A DNA stretch of 64,000 nt from Marisa cornuarietis (lineage: Eukaryota; Mollusca; Gastropoda; Architaenioglossa; Ampullariidae). The notes below the pieces were generated by a model that was not told the DNA's origin, ran no database searches, and was given only the letters and a program-made list of their open reading frames with translations. Of this stretch, positions 1 to 13,600 are shown piece after piece. A program made the position numbers and the translations under genes. Where the stretch lies: the NCBI GenBank assembly GCA_004794655.1, contig SMMW01000613.1, positions 166,501 to 230,500 of the forward strand. The letters run 5' to 3'. The stretch's first letter is position 1, and every line of letters begins with the position of its first letter.

Positions 1-128
1 TTTTACTGTGGTATTTATACCAGATATAATAAACATTAAAAACATTTAATTTAAATTTTTTAAATTTTATATTTCATTTTCTGTCCATTTTTTTTACTTT
101 TCATTTTTCGTGATAGCAATATCTATAG

Positions 129-590
129 CAGAGGGTGGGCAAAGTACAACCTGCAGACATCTATGGCCCGGCCCATCTGCCAAAATGTGAAATTTACTTG
201 TTTTCATAACTTTTATAATAGGTTAATTTGATTGAAATTTATCAAATATGAAAGCATTTTGGAAAACCAAAACATTCTACTACATACAAAATATAAAAAT
301 AAAAATAACAACGCATCTAACATGTCTGGTAGAGCCCTTAGAGAGCATCTGTAACAGCTGCCTTCAAAGGAAAGGCTAGCTTTAAAGTTTTATTGTAAGT
401 GAATTCAAACAGCTTCACTTCACATATTAAATTATGTAAGAGAAAATCTTTGCAATTTTTTTCCATCCCATTTTCACCAGGTTTGTTGTGGAGTCAATTG
501 GCGTGATGTTTAGCTTGCTGCCAGCCAGCTGTATTGTTTAGAATTTTGAGACTGTCCACAAAAAGAAAACTTTGCCCACTCCTGCTCCTG
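129..590. mobile_element. hAT-like non-autonomous element (MITE relic)
   Basis: The left end begins CAGAGGGTGGGCAAAGT (129-145). The reverse complement of the right end reads CAGGAGTGGGCAAAGT (584-569), so the two ends form an imperfect terminal inverted repeat starting with CAG, as in hAT transposons. Just inside the left end are GGCCCG-type motifs (about 165-176), common in this class. There is no room for a transposase. No perfect 8-bp target duplication is visible, so the copy is old. It lies in the VCPIP1 intron left of exon 6. Confidence 0.55.
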
Positions 591-1000
591 ATAGTAAATG
601 TGAATACAATTAAGGAAAAATTTAGCCTTTTATATGAAAAATATATAATCTAATTCATCAAAAAAATTTCCTCTCTGTGATGTTTATGTTTATTATTTAA
701 CAGACCATACTGAAAATCATTTTTCATAATTATTTCAAAAACATTTCAATTTCACCATTTCTTTTGTTTTTGTCTTTTTAGCATCATATTTGATTATTCA
801 TTTTTGTTTAGTTTAATAATTTGCAATACATTTGCATTTGATCAGCAAGTTTTTGCCACACAAAGTAGCAGGAACCCTAAATCTCCTACATAATAAGGGT
901 TAAGTCTGAGAGTATAAGGAACATGAACGCCTCTTACCATAATGTTGAGGATATAAAAAGAGTTTAGCCCGAGGGTACAAGGATCATGAAGGCTTCTTAC

Positions 1001-4000
1001 CATAATATTTAGGAAATTTGTAGAGCCCCGAGGGCAGCAGCTCATGGTAAGTGTCAAGGGCAAGTTGATACAGTACACCACCTTTTGCAAATGCATGCCT
1101 GGGCATGGGAAAGTGGGTGAGCGCTTTGCATATCAAACATCGCAAGAGTTGTCCGTCTTGTACAAACTGCTTGGTCTCCTCTACTGCTCTCTCAGTTTTA
1201 CCGACGTCAACACCTGCACCAAGAAATGACATAACTTTAGTTAGTATTCTGGCTTCTTGTTACATTACTTTTCCTAAAGTCTGCCATACACAGCCATCTG
1301 TTTCTTGTGAACAGTGAACAAAGTGAACACACATTCATCACATTCAGAGAGTGTGCTTACTTCTGATATGATTTGTCCTTTGGACAACAGTTACACACTG
1401 ACACATTCACACCAAAACATGCACGTGAACACAGTGCACTTAAGTCATTAAACTTCAATGATCTCAAAAAGATCAATTCACATAAGCTGAATGTTTTCAG
1501 TCGCTGTACTTTATTATCAGGGTCTCAGATGATCACTTCTGACCTCACCTATTATCATGCACATGTGATAGAGCTCAATAGGGGCAGTAAGCTTAAGTGG
1601 TTCATTATCAAGTCTTTACCACAGCTGTTAGTGGTTCATTATCAAGTCTTTGCCACAGCTGTAGGTGAGTGGTTCAACTCTTGGCCACAGTTGTGAGTGG
1701 TTCATCAAGTCTTGACTACAGCTGCATGTGGTTTATCAATCAAGTCTTGGCCACAGCTGTGAGTGCATAAGCCACATTTCTACAAAGCCTAATCTGCAGT
1801 ACAAGAAAGTGAACAGAATACAAGTAACAAAAACAGGATAAAAATGTGATGATAAACACATTGCCAGACAAGTGCCATGCACTCACCTTGTGACTTGAAG
1901 GAGTACTGGTGCACATCTGCCACAAGGGAAGGGTGAACTCCATGCAGTTCGTAAAATACTTCCTCCATGGCAGTCACAAGTCTTTGTAGGTAGCGGTCCT
2001 ACAGGGCACAAAAGAGAACATTAATGAAGCAATATTCTTCCTACACTGAAGAGAAAAAGATCTTGCACAAAATGACATTTCATCAGTAGTCACCTTAACT
2101 GTCAAGGTTGCACGCCTAACTGGCTGAACATACCATATCAGTCCATCCAAACAAAAGTGCACAGTAAATGAAAACTCTGGTCATTACACTCAAACACTTT
2201 TGTCTATCCAATCAGTTGCTCAAACATTTCAAACATTTAAACATGCACAGCAAGTACAAACATTTCTGTACTTGATTGTAGTAAAAAATCAATAAGCTAC
2301 CTGAAGTATTTTAAAATCTCACTTAGACCCTTAAAGGAAAGGACTTTGACAAGAAGTTTAAAATTTCCCATTACACCCCTCATTTCTACATGAAAATGGT
2401 GCTGAGCATCACCAGCAGTTCAAAGGTGAAGTGCCAAGCTGCAAAGCCTGGTGCCTTTTACATGCAATAATTGGTTTTCATCACTAAAAGTAATGCCCAT
2501 TTATTTCTGCTTGATATGTGTCTACTGCTAGACTATCAGCGTGACAGCCTTCATAACCTGTGTATAGAAGACTTTTTCCCCAAAAAATACAAATTGGATA
2601 TGCCTTGTTCCTTTTTTATTCAACAACAAGTGCACAGGACGGCTTGAGGTAGCAGCAGTTAATGTCTGCATAATTTATACTTTTCTTTCTTGTCTATTTT
2701 CTTTCTACCTCATTAAGTTTATTTGTTTTTGTTTAAGATGTATGTACAGTCTTACAGAGAATATCAGTTTAATATACAAATGAGTGGATGCACGATGTCA
2801 CCTGATTTGAACAAAGATATTTTTATCTCCCACACACATATTGAACTCAAACCCATTTTCAATGCACAGGTAACAGGAGTAACAGTTTTCCCATACCTGC
2901 AGACACTTTTCGCCACCAACAGCACATAGCTGGTCATCTTCAAAGTGGATATATTTGTCAACCATACTGGAGCTGACACCCCAGGCCCTCTGTATCATGT
3001 ATCGTGGGAGGCGAGGACATGGCTTCCCTGTGGACAAGAGAAAACTTTGAAGCTTTTATGTAACTGGTAGTGCTTACTTTAGCATACAGAAATAAATAAG
3101 CAAAAAAATTAAACACATGCTGGATGATGGTACAAAGAAAATGGCTCATAGTTGTACCACACCTGTTACTTAAAGGTTTACAGAGAGCTAGTAAGTGTTT
3201 CCATCTGTTACTAAAGGTTTACACAGCACTAGCAAGTGTTTCCATCTGTTAATAAGGGTCTGAACAACACTAGTAAATAGTTTTCATATTACTGAGGATT
3301 CACACAGCTTTTGACTACAAAGCTTCCAGTTTATTCACATTCATTAAGCTCGCCGAGACTAACAGCGGAGGACTTCACAAGAGGCTAAGCGTTGGTCTCG
3401 GCAGACAGACAGCAGACAACCTATACACGTCCTTGGTTTAACTGGACTATTCCAAAACCAACAAAAGTTATAGGATCCTAGGAGATCAAGGTCAAAATAG
3501 TTGAAAAATGAGTCTCTGAACCTCCTGGAAAACTGCACTCTCATCAGTGATGGGGATATACTGCACAGGTATGCTTCGAATTTAAATTATAATAACTTCA
3601 TTATTGTTAGACCATGAAACTGCAAGTTGTTCATTATCACTGGATGTGTTAATTCTGTCATTATTTTGTAGTGAAATGTAAGTCAACTCAAAGAGTTGAC
3701 CATAATAATTAAGGACCAAGTGATACGGCTGACATATACACAATATGGTACACTACAAAATGTACGTAATTATGTTAATAAAATATTAAAGGTGCAGAAT
3801 GAGAACAGCATTCAATACAAAATCCAAGCATTCAACAGTCATCACAAATGAAAAACATGTAACATCAGTTTGGTCTACTGCTTATTTTTATTTTAATAAA
3901 GTTGTGCTGTGTACTACTATGTTGTAGTTGACTATATCCAAGTAAAGGCAGCCAGCCTGCATCCGAAATACCAAAATGCAAATAATAAATAAAACCAAAG

Positions 4001-7000
4001 TAAGTAAGCCTGGAATAAGTAATGTCTATGACTCTCTTGGGGCCTTTTTTGAGCAGCTGAAATTCCTGCTGCTAATGTCTCTGGTGGCACCAAAAACTTC
4101 AAACTTGATAAGCAAAAGGTTGTTTTTTTTTGATACAGTAAAAAATAATAAATCCAGCATATCTTGTCACAAAGGTTATGTTGGCTGGATTTATCCTACT
4201 GTGGAAAATGTGAAAAAAATTAACGATTTTCATCATCAGATCCAACAAGAATGAACACTATTTTTTCTACATGTTCGTAACCAGACTGACCCATCAGCTG
4301 TGGTTCACATGGAGAGGAAGATGGGTACCACCAACTGCTGTGTGGTGTTCTTACTTTCCCTATCACCATAGCTAAGGCGACTGTTATAGCTAAGGCAATA
4401 GTATGGTCCCTGTTCCTTACTCTCCTCATCACTATAGCTAAGATGACTGTGTGGTCCCTGTTCTTACTCTCATCACTATAGCTAAGATGACTGTGTGGTT
4501 CCTACTCTTACTCTCCTCATCACTATAGCTAAGGTGACTGTGTGGTTCCCATCTTCCACTGAGCTGCTGTGTGCTGCTGCACTTTCCTCTGTCTCAACCT
4601 GAATGTCAAATGAACTTTGTGGATACTTGTGAGTACATGAGTGATATATATATATATTTATTTTAATGAAGGATGCTAAAATTCAGTTCTGACCTCAATC
4701 AGAAGCACAAAAAATGTCAAATTGTGCAACTGATGTATGGATGATCACTGAATTCTTATGCGCAAACTTGGTGTGATTCAGACAGAATTTAATTTGCCTT
4801 TAAGTTAGTCCATCAAAGGAACATCCATACAGATTTTGCATTCTCTGTGTATAATTATTTCCATAAATTATTGTACCTTATGTAAGTGTAGGTACCACAG
4901 CAAAAGTGCTCACTTGCCAATGTTATTCTGTAGTTTTGCTCTGTGCTTTGAAGGCGGCCATAAACCTGAGGTTTTTGTGCAGTACACATATTTGTCTAAG
5001 ACCCAGCAACAATATATTATTTGGACAGCCTTTAGGCAATTGTTTTGTGCTTTGTGGCAAGAACACTCAAGTGACTATATGTGTATGTTGTACACCACCA
5101 ACACACTAGGTAGTCAACCAAATACATATATGCACACATACACACACACGAATATACACATTTTTCCTCGGAGCGACACTACACATTTATATGTGCACAG
5201 AAGCAGACAATGCCAAATGTCTAAACGCTTTTTTCATGCATCTTACTGTAAGAATCTGTAATTGAGATTGCCTACCCTTGACTCCAACTAAAGAGATGAA
5301 GTGATTTCGACCCTGACTGCTCCAAGCTACACAGATGGGCTTGTTCAGTACTCCATCCTTGCCACAGCATTTTTCAGGTTCAACAAGTGCAGGTAAAAAC
5401 ACACCTTGAAACAGTAAGACACAGTGGCGATAGTTGTGCTGCAAGTACACACTTATCAAATAAAAGCCATGGCAAATCATTTTACAAAAGCTTTTGTCAC
5501 AAACTGCTATTTCTTAATCATTAAACGAAACTGCCAGTACATCTGTTTATTGTCCAGCATATCCACCATCAAACTTTCTGTTTATTTTTCTTATTAATAT
5601 AACATTCCTCTACATAAAGTATTTTGACTGATCACTAACAGAAAACCAGGCTGTGCCTAACTGGAGTGAATCACTTCCAGCTTTTCACTGTTTTCTTACA
5701 TAGTGATGGTGGCAGGTGGGTCTAGCAGCTGATATTAGTGTCACCATACCATTCTTTCACTAAATATCATGTGCTCTGTGTTCTGTGTCCTAGATGGAAG
5801 GCACGTGGATGTGTGCCCTAATCATCGATGTGACACCCAGATGTGTGCTCTTTGCTGTGGCTTGGATATGTATGGTGTCATGGCAGGATGTGACACTGAT
5901 GTGCATGGTTTCATGACAGGATGTGACATTGACATGTGCCTACTTCCACGATCACAGTCTCAGCTCCCATGGCCCTTCTCTGGTCCATGGCTTTTAGATT
6001 GTGTGTCTTAGCAGATTCATCCTGCAATGCATGCCATGATGCTTATCTGGGCCATGCTGTTTACTCTGACACATTGTTTGCTGTGTATTTCAACTACTTC
6101 AATGCTGCAACATGTTACCAGGATACTTGTGTGGGCTGTGATGTATAGACAATGCAACCCATCCATTCTCGCATCCAGTACAAACTGTGCCTGGTGTGCT
6201 TTAATTTCTTTGCTGGCTCCTGCCCTATTTCTCTCAATGTTTCTTCCTCTACATCCCAGCCAGACAACTACTCTTCATCTGACAACCATCTTCTCACTAT
6301 TCCTGTCACCAGAACAACATCATATGGTCACAGGATCTTTAGTCACTGTACAGCAAAACAATGGAGTTCTCTCTTCTTCCACATCCACCACCTATCCACC
6401 ATTGGATCTTTTAAATGTACGCTGAAAACACATTTCCTTGAGAATTACTGCTAACAGTCCACACTATTCTATTCCTTTTCGACCCCGCCCCCCTTTTCTG
6501 TTTATTGCTACTTCCCTACTCTGCTGAATTACAACACTCTTAGTTCTTGTTACTTGCTTCCTCTTTACCTTTTTTTATTAGTCATCAATACTGTTGTTCA
6601 TCCTCCCATTCCTTCATATGTCGTTCATGTCTCACTCTTGTTTTAAGCACCAAGAGCACGCTCCTTATAAGCATGAGTATGCTCTATACAAATCACTTAT
6701 TATTATTTTTGTTGCTATAAATGTGGTGGCTGTCTGATAGGTTTGAGAAGGTGGACCAGAATCATATAAAGAAATAAACAAGTATATATATATATGTGTG
6801 TGTGATTTCATTCTTTTGGCCGTAGCAGTCGGCTGAACATCCAGCATTATTCACCTAAAGGTGGAATTTCTGCAGTTGCATAGGTTGATGACTTCTCCGC
6901 GATTTTGTTGCAGATGACATAATGAACTATGCAAACTGTTGATCTGACACCATTAATGATCATGCACCAGCCCATTTGTATACACTTACACTGATATTCT

Positions 7001-9308
7001 CTGTAAAGCACACATCACATGACATAGCTTTAAGCTATGACAATTAAATAAGAAAGCTAAGCTTTAACCTGTAAAGGTTAAATGCAAATTCTAAGCCTAA
7101 ATGCTTGAATGTGTTATGTGCACATCACTTGAAGTAAAAATAAGAAAAAAAAGAGAGAAATTAGGCAGACTGGAGAACCTTGTTTCCTCCACACTCCTCA
7201 CAACTACCCAGACCCATATACCTCTACACAGCCCCAATAAACAACATTCTACCTAGATCCATATACCTCTACACAGCTCCACTATGTATCCACATGCACA
7301 AACAGCCTCCCTCTGACCTCTACACACATGCCTATAAATACACATCTCAAAAAGACGTGCCTGTGAGCATTTGTATAAAAGCATTTACACCTACACATGT
7401 TCATTACATCACCTTTTCCCACACTCATATATGCCAAACCTTTGCTTCTTACCGGAGTAGTCTCCACTGCTTTGCATTCCTCCCAATGTATCCAAGAGGA
7501 TTATAGGCCTTTTAAGAACATTGGCAAGACCAAATATATGAATATTTCTCAGGCCTGCTGGTTCATGGTCTTTTGGCATGAAGTTTGGGTCACACTCCTC
7601 AATAATCTCTTTCCATTCATCCTTGTCAACAAAGTTCTCAAATAACAGTTCATACTTTTCCAGGTTGTCCTGTAAGTGGTGCATCAGATTGAGTCGCAGA
7701 GCATGCCAGAACAACTCTCGACCAACTAATGCCCGAGAAACTGCGTGCACCAGACAGTGACCATCTCCATCAGCATATATGGGGATTAATCGGTCATCAT
7801 CATCATTAACTTTCTTTACTGCCTCTAAAGTGTCTGCCAGGTAAGCAGCACTAGAAGGATCACGGCCAAAGCCTTCGATGTTGACGTGCTCAGAATCCAA
7901 TAGAAAAGCTCTGTCGGATAAATTTCCACAGTCAAATATCTCACCCTGACCCATTTCTGTCAGCAGCTTTGCTCGGCCTGTCTGACGATCCATGCCGTAG
8001 CGACTCAGCACAGGCGACAACAGTTTGCACATATAGTTGGACAGTCCCAAGACCTGTGGCACCATAAACAATTGGATACAGTCATGTCGCGATACAGCTA
8101 ATGCATAAGGACATAATACAGCACAAGTCTTTTTCATTTATAAAAAATGTGCTTTCCAACATTAGAATTATCACTAGTTCCTTAAACTGAAGTGTGCAAA
8201 AACACAAATAATAATAATAATCATGCAACCTTTCAGTTCTACACCAACTGTCGTTGCAAGTGTGTCACCAGTAGAAAAAAATGATTGTCTCTTTTTTCAA
8301 ATTAGCTATCTGTGTTTTCAGATGTGGAACCTGCTACCTCTTACCAAGAATAGGAAAACACACTGAAGAATGAACAATTTCTCAATAGTACTATAGTGCT
8401 GGGTGAGACATCACCAAAGGCCAGTATTACAGAAATTACAGTGTACAGAAGTGTCAACTATCTGCAGTCTCAGTGCTCTTTTACGTTGTACTCATCCAGT
8501 CAATTAACATCACTAAATGAAAACGTGAAAAAGTGATTTTAACTGAAAGCAAGGCAATGGCCAACACATTTGAGACCTATGTAAATTACTGTGTTTACTG
8601 ATTGTTTGAATGCTCTATGCAAATTCTAAATATAGGTGCAGACCTGTGGGCTAGTCTATGTTATGTGAGACTCATAAGCCATACACCAACAGGTTAGTGG
8701 TATGTTATCCATTAAGGCCAGTCACACGGCTTTATACTGCCTGCCCTATCTCGTCACCAAAAAAATACAGACTTTAAGTTCCCAAATATAGACTTATTTC
8801 TAGGAAAAGTGTGTTGGTGTTGCAAAATACCTTTAGAAGGAAAAAAAGCTTGTGAGTTGCATCACTCCTGCAAAATTATTTTCCGATATAGACAAAATTT
8901 CTTAACTGAGTGAGCTTATATATAATTTTTCTAATTAGCCCTTAAAGAGTGTGTGACCTTATAAATATGTATGATCTTATTAATAACTGCACTTTACAGG
9001 CTCTTTTCTCTTAGTCTTACCTTCACATTGTCTGGACCTCGATGAGGTTTAACAGTGCTCATAAGAAGACTTTGCAGTAAATTCTGGAAAGTGCCAGCTG
9101 AAGTTGGTGCTTCCATAATGCTAAGTAAAGTTGATTTTTCATGTCTCTGTCCACATCCTGTGCATTCCACACTTGAGCTGGTGGATAAAAAGTGTAACTT
9201 TGTCTGACATTGAGGATCTGGGCAAATCCCACAAAGGATGTGATGCTTATCACTGGTGTCAGGGCTGTTCCTGATAGAAGGTGATGGCTGGTTGTCACTA
9301 AGGGGCAT
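1001..9308 (-). CDS. VCPIP1: VCPIP1 homologue, OTU-type deubiquitinase (5' six exons, partial)
   Basis: Homologue of valosin-containing protein p97/p47 complex-interacting protein 1 (VCIP135), a deubiquitinase that acts with p97 in Golgi and ER reassembly. Coding exons, in transcript order: 9308-9021, 8053-7453, 5404-5276, 3027-2897, 1998-1887 and 1213-1001. All have AG acceptors, GT donors and matching phases, giving 491 codons. The start is the ATG at 9308. The N-terminal cysteine cluster (C26, C29, C34, C49, C52) fits the family's zinc-ribbon-like start. The catalytic motif DGDGHCLVHAVSRAL carries the expected nucleophile C196 with D193. The partner histidine is H331 in GRNHFISLVG. Vertebrate members are about 1,200 residues, so over half the protein, including the UBX-like part, lies left of the window. 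No exon is visible in 1-1000. Family assignment is firm. Confidence 0.95.
1580..1765. repeat. Degenerate tandem repeat in VCPIP1 intron 5
   Basis: Five diverged copies of a unit of about 35-40 bp built on 'gtggttcattatcaagtct' plus a 'ccacagctgt' segment, between VCPIP1 exons 5 and 6. The copies differ by small indels, so this is an old minisatellite. It does not encode protein. Confidence 0.7.
4340..4560. repeat. Tandem repeat, about 50-bp unit, in VCPIP1 intron 3
   Basis: About four copies of a unit containing 'catcactatagctaagatg' followed by 'actgtgtggttcc' and a CT-rich stretch. Copies are 80-95 percent alike by eye. Intronic minisatellite with no gene signal. Confidence 0.7.
5780..5945. 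repeat. Short degenerate tandem repeat
   Basis: Repeats of 'atgtgacac' and 'ggatgtgacattgacatg'-like units, about 27-35 bp apart, in VCPIP1 intron 2. The open frame across it reads as cysteine-rich only because of the repeated TGT/TGC codons. Confidence 0.5.
6150..6716 (+). mobile_element. LINE (CR1/Jockey-like) 3' fragment with end of reverse transcriptase
   Basis: The frame at 6152-6454 ends in a pattern typical of the C-terminus of CR1/Jockey-type reverse transcriptases: a segment like YGHRIFSHCTAKQWSS, then the ending FKCTLKTHFL and a stop at 6452-6454. The following 260 bp are a 3' UTR ending 'agcatgagtatgctct' and an ATT-rich tail. That tail matches, in reverse complement, the repeat at 35305-35665, which ties the two to one family. 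The copy is 5'-truncated and sits in VCPIP1 intron 2 in antisense orientation. Confidence 0.65.
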
Positions 9309-10624
9309 TATGCAGATAATGGAAATGCCAGAATTGCTTCCACTGTGAACAAAAAACTTTTATAAATGAAATCTTCTTTGCATGGACAATTTCACATTTC
9401 ATTCTTATTTGAGATGGAGTTTTTCTAAAGCTATATATAAATTATGCTATACAGTTGCAACCTAAGCCAGCACTTGTGCCGAACAATTATGTAATAACAA
9501 TCATATTTCTAGATTTTTAGTATATATTGTTTAATAATAAGGACAAGAACTCTCAAAACTTCCAGACTACTAATGTATAAAACAAAGTATAACACTTTTT
9601 CCACATGCTCCTGAGTGTTTCATAGTATTTTATTTATACCACTGAGTTGCAAGAAACAAATGAATGCATGATACAAAATGCAAAGATTGAGTCTAAAAAT
9701 AAATTGTGCTAGGTGGGAATATATGATGTTGGCGTTATCATACAAAAACGTCAAACCGTTTACCTAAATTCTTCCAAATCATCCATGATTGGTAGAAACA
9801 AAATGTCAGCTTTTACCACTTAATAATGAAAGTACAATGACCAAACAGGAACGTAAGGCCTATTTATGCCAAAGGTCTGAAGGACCAAATAAATTCTAAT
9901 GATTGCGTCTACAATACCCGGACTGCAGTGTTAACATCCATGTTCCCCAAATCGGGGAAATCCCAAATTACTGGAAATGCCAACTTCCTAGTACGAATTT
10001 TGGCTTAAGGCGCTTTCGGTTTGTAATTGAGAGACAGGCTAATCAAACAAGTAACTCATATGTGCCCTACCTGCACAGGCTACATCTACGAAAACGGGCA
10101 AGTTTAGAGTCGCACTAGCCGCCCCTCTCCAACTTTGCCTTTAGAAATACCACTAATAGCCATGTCAGCTCTATAAATACACAGGGCCTAAGTTCTGTAA
10201 TGGATCTTCGTGACCAGTTGGTACAGGTGGTTTAGTCCTACCTCTTCGATGTAAACGGTTTTCAGCTGAAACATCAAGCCAGGAATACTGATGAATTGGT
10301 GCCCAACATTGCCATTCCCTGATCCAAGTCACTGTTTACAAAATGTCTCTTGTGGTCGTTCCAACGTTTGTATGGATTGGTCAATATTCACTTGGCATAA
10401 TAACTTACACGTTAAACCTCATATTTGCACAGATATTATATGTCATTTATAAAAAGAAAAAACTAAGAAATATGCGAATTGGCCATCAAAATTCTTACTG
10501 GCAAAATACAAACAGTGATTTCCTTGTCCGTTGTACGCGAATAATACCGAAGTCTTGGATAATACGCAGATGTTGCAGCCAATGGCAGGAGTTGTTACAA
10601 AAACTTCACACATTTTCGAGAAAA
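9309..10624. promoter_or_regulatory. Divergent intergenic region, VCPIP1 / PPP1R2
   Basis: The two start codons point away from each other with 1.3 kb between them, so both promoters and 5' UTRs must lie here unless 5' non-coding exons exist. The stretch from about 9,900 to 10,680 is richer in CpG than its surroundings. No TATA box is obvious near either start. An ATG-led frame from 10343 runs in phase into the PPP1R2 start, but its first 94 codons resemble nothing in the IPP-2 family and are probably UTR. Confidence 0.5.
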
Positions 10625-13600
10625 ATGGCTTCCGAACGGGAGAAGAAGCCGATCAAAGGCATTTTAAAACACACATCTAGTCTTGATAAACCCCCGTAAG
10701 TAGCTGTATTCTTATTAGCCTGTTAATTTATGGTAAATAAAACAGACGGTGTCTTTTTCACGTTAAGAAGTAGTAATCTGGCTTAGTACAGTACACAACA
10801 TCGGACAGCAGTTCACAGTGTAGTAGCTTCCTGTGCAGGCTCAGGCAGCGAGTGACCGCCCATATTATTCTCTTTAACAATCGTTTATACACAATCAGGT
10901 GGTTTTTTATGACATTTTGTTGTCTTGCTCTCGGTGTTATCTGAATAATGTTTGCAAAATATCAGATTTTGTGTAAAACCTTAATAAAGGCTTTACGATC
11001 GTACCTTGGCTTATTTATAGTCAGGAATTACTGTGCGACTACGTCAAGAGAGCGATCGGAAAAATGGAAAACAAATGAAGGGGGTTACTTAGACATCACT
11101 ACTACAAAATATATAGCTACTTTAGTTTACAGGCTTTGCAGATAAAGCTAGTAGGAACAAAAGGCTTTGATTTGAGCCAAAAGTGTGGTCATAGATTTCT
11201 TCATTTTTTTTACATCTAGAAAAATGTTTACTAATAGCAAAATTTGAGTAACTAAGACAACCAGGGTCAATGGTTTGAGGACTGCGAGGACTAGTTACAT
11301 GAAAACTGATGCATACCTGCTGGTGTGGTTTCTGGGTACCTGCAGGTACAGTTGGTGGGTTCCTGGTAGTGGGGTTGATGAAGGAAGTATGTTTTTTGTA
11401 ATAATTATTGTAAAATATTAAATAACAGTATTAATATACATGCATTTCATGTAGGTTTAAACATCTTTTCCCCACCATGCATCCTATTGCACCTGGATCA
11501 TACTAACATTGTAAGTTTAGTAGGTGTAAAGTTTCAGATAATCTTTTCTTTGAGTTCTTGCTCTAAGGACATTTCTATGATCTTTGTGGGCATGCAAAAA
11601 AGAGGTCTTGTAACTTCTTATCCTGTTTGAAATTCAGCCATTTTTTGAAAATCTCTTTGTTTTAGAAGGAAACATTTGTAAACATAGCCACCATATGGTT
11701 CAGGAATGGACAAAGCAGAACATAAAGCTACAAAAATTTGATCTCTCTCACACTCTCACTCACACTCTTCCTCAAACAACAACACACACTCACACACAGA
11801 GGGAGAAATCAGCTTATTGGCACAAAGTATGCATAAAGAATCAAGAGGCATTTTCTGATTATGAACATATTTGCAAAAAAAAAATGTCTTTAGGCCTGAT
11901 GAATAATTTTTTGCTATATAGCAGCTGTACTCACCATGCAAGGATTCACATGGTTGTCATAGCATTTTTATAATTTGGTAGGTATACCTACTATAGAGTT
12001 AAAATTTCCCGTGCTCTTCAGTTCATTCAAGACAGGAGAGTGGAGAAGTGAAACAATTCACAGTTAACAAGTTGGGGAAATAGTGTTGAATGCTTTTGAA
12101 ATTGTGCTAAACGTTTTTGAACTGATCACATTTGCTAGTAACTAGCCTCAAAGCTGAGAGACAAGACTTTTATGTGTGTATATATATATTTCAGCCGAAG
12201 AGAGGTGGAATGGGATGAAATGAACATCTTGGCAACGCATCATCCACCTGACAAAGATTATGGGCATATTAAAATTGATGAGCCACCAACACCTTACAAT
12301 AAGTGCTCTGATGCAGAAGATGATGATACTGATGAGCAAGATCAAGGTTTGTCACGTCGAGGCAGTTCAGGCAAAGTTGATAAACTGGACCCAGCAGTCT
12401 TGGCATCTAGGCATGTATTTTTTTATGACAAAAAAAAAATCCCTGCATTTCATCTTCGATCAAAGCTATTTTAGATGTGTGCTTATATGTGTGATCACAG
12501 CTATGATATGTCTTTGAACACAGCTATGTCTGCTTATATGTGTTTTTTATCCCAGCTATGATGTATGCATATGTTTGCAGGGGATGATGATGGTTGTGGA
12601 TGGGGGCACATGGTTTTTCTAAATTACTTTCTGCAAACAAAAAATTCAGAATACAGCTTGATTATACTGAAGGTGTACAATGGCCAGCTTCAAATTTCAT
12701 CCACACATCAACAACATGCTTAAGTGATTCATGTCTTCTATGTGCCTTGTCATGTGACATAGTAATACCATTTTTTTTTTAAAGAAAAGGGACTTTCACA
12801 TACACTAATTATTGCACCAAGTGGGACTGTTGTGATGAGCACAGGGTGGGCTGTGCATACAGATAGTCATACCTAAAGCTCTGCTGACAGTAGTACAATG
12901 GGGCCGTGCATACAGATCATAATAATAAGATAAATGAGGATTTGTAAAGCACCTTTCCAAAGATCTGCTCAGAGCACTTTACATAAATCAGACAGACTAA
13001 ATTATCAACAACCATACATCCATATTCGCATATAACAGACACACTCCTACAACATACACCCACTAATATACAAAGTAAATTACAGACATGCGTTATGCAC
13101 CCTCATGTCAGGAGATAGTCACAGTGAAGTCGTCATTCTTACAGTCATACCTAGAGCTCTGTTGACATCAGTAGTACAACAGGGTTGTGCATACAGATAG
13201 TCATACCTAGAGCTGTGCTGACCTCCGCACATCTCCAAGCCACTATCCTTAGTCTGCATCAGCATGGAGTCCAAATGCACTTTATTGTGACTTAAATTTG
13301 AAGATTTGTTGTACATGGCAGTGCGCTTACTGTAAAACTAAACAAAATGGTTTATGATTATTCAGATTTATGGAACTACTAAACCATCTCTTTTGTTTTT
13401 TGTTTTTTTAATGTTAAGCTTTCTTTTTCTGGAGAAATATTGTGCAAGAAAGCATTCTGGAGATAAGCAATAAACCTTAAGCTAGTCTTCAAAGGGAAGT
13501 AAAAATCAGAATGTTGATGGTGCCCTTTCATACAGACATCAATGCTTAGTTGTTGTTAAATGCTTGTGTCTGCTAGCATAACTTTCCAGTCTAATTATGG

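Noticed and set aside
842..1096. Further VCPIP1 exon on the minus strand at 842-1000
   Set aside because: The frame past the donor at 1000 does not resemble the family, and the good GTAAGA donor ends exon 6 at 1001.
4836..5261. 141-codon plus-strand frame
   Set aside because: Lies in a VCPIP1 intron, crosses a CA-rich tract, and shows no domain or splice partner.
5769..6011. Cysteine-rich small secreted peptide
   Set aside because: Cysteines come from a TGTGACA-type tandem repeat; no signal peptide.
10343..10624. N-terminal extension of PPP1R2 from an upstream in-frame ATG
   Set aside because: The extra 94 codons have no counterpart in the IPP-2 family, and the start at 10625 gives the normal length and N-terminus.
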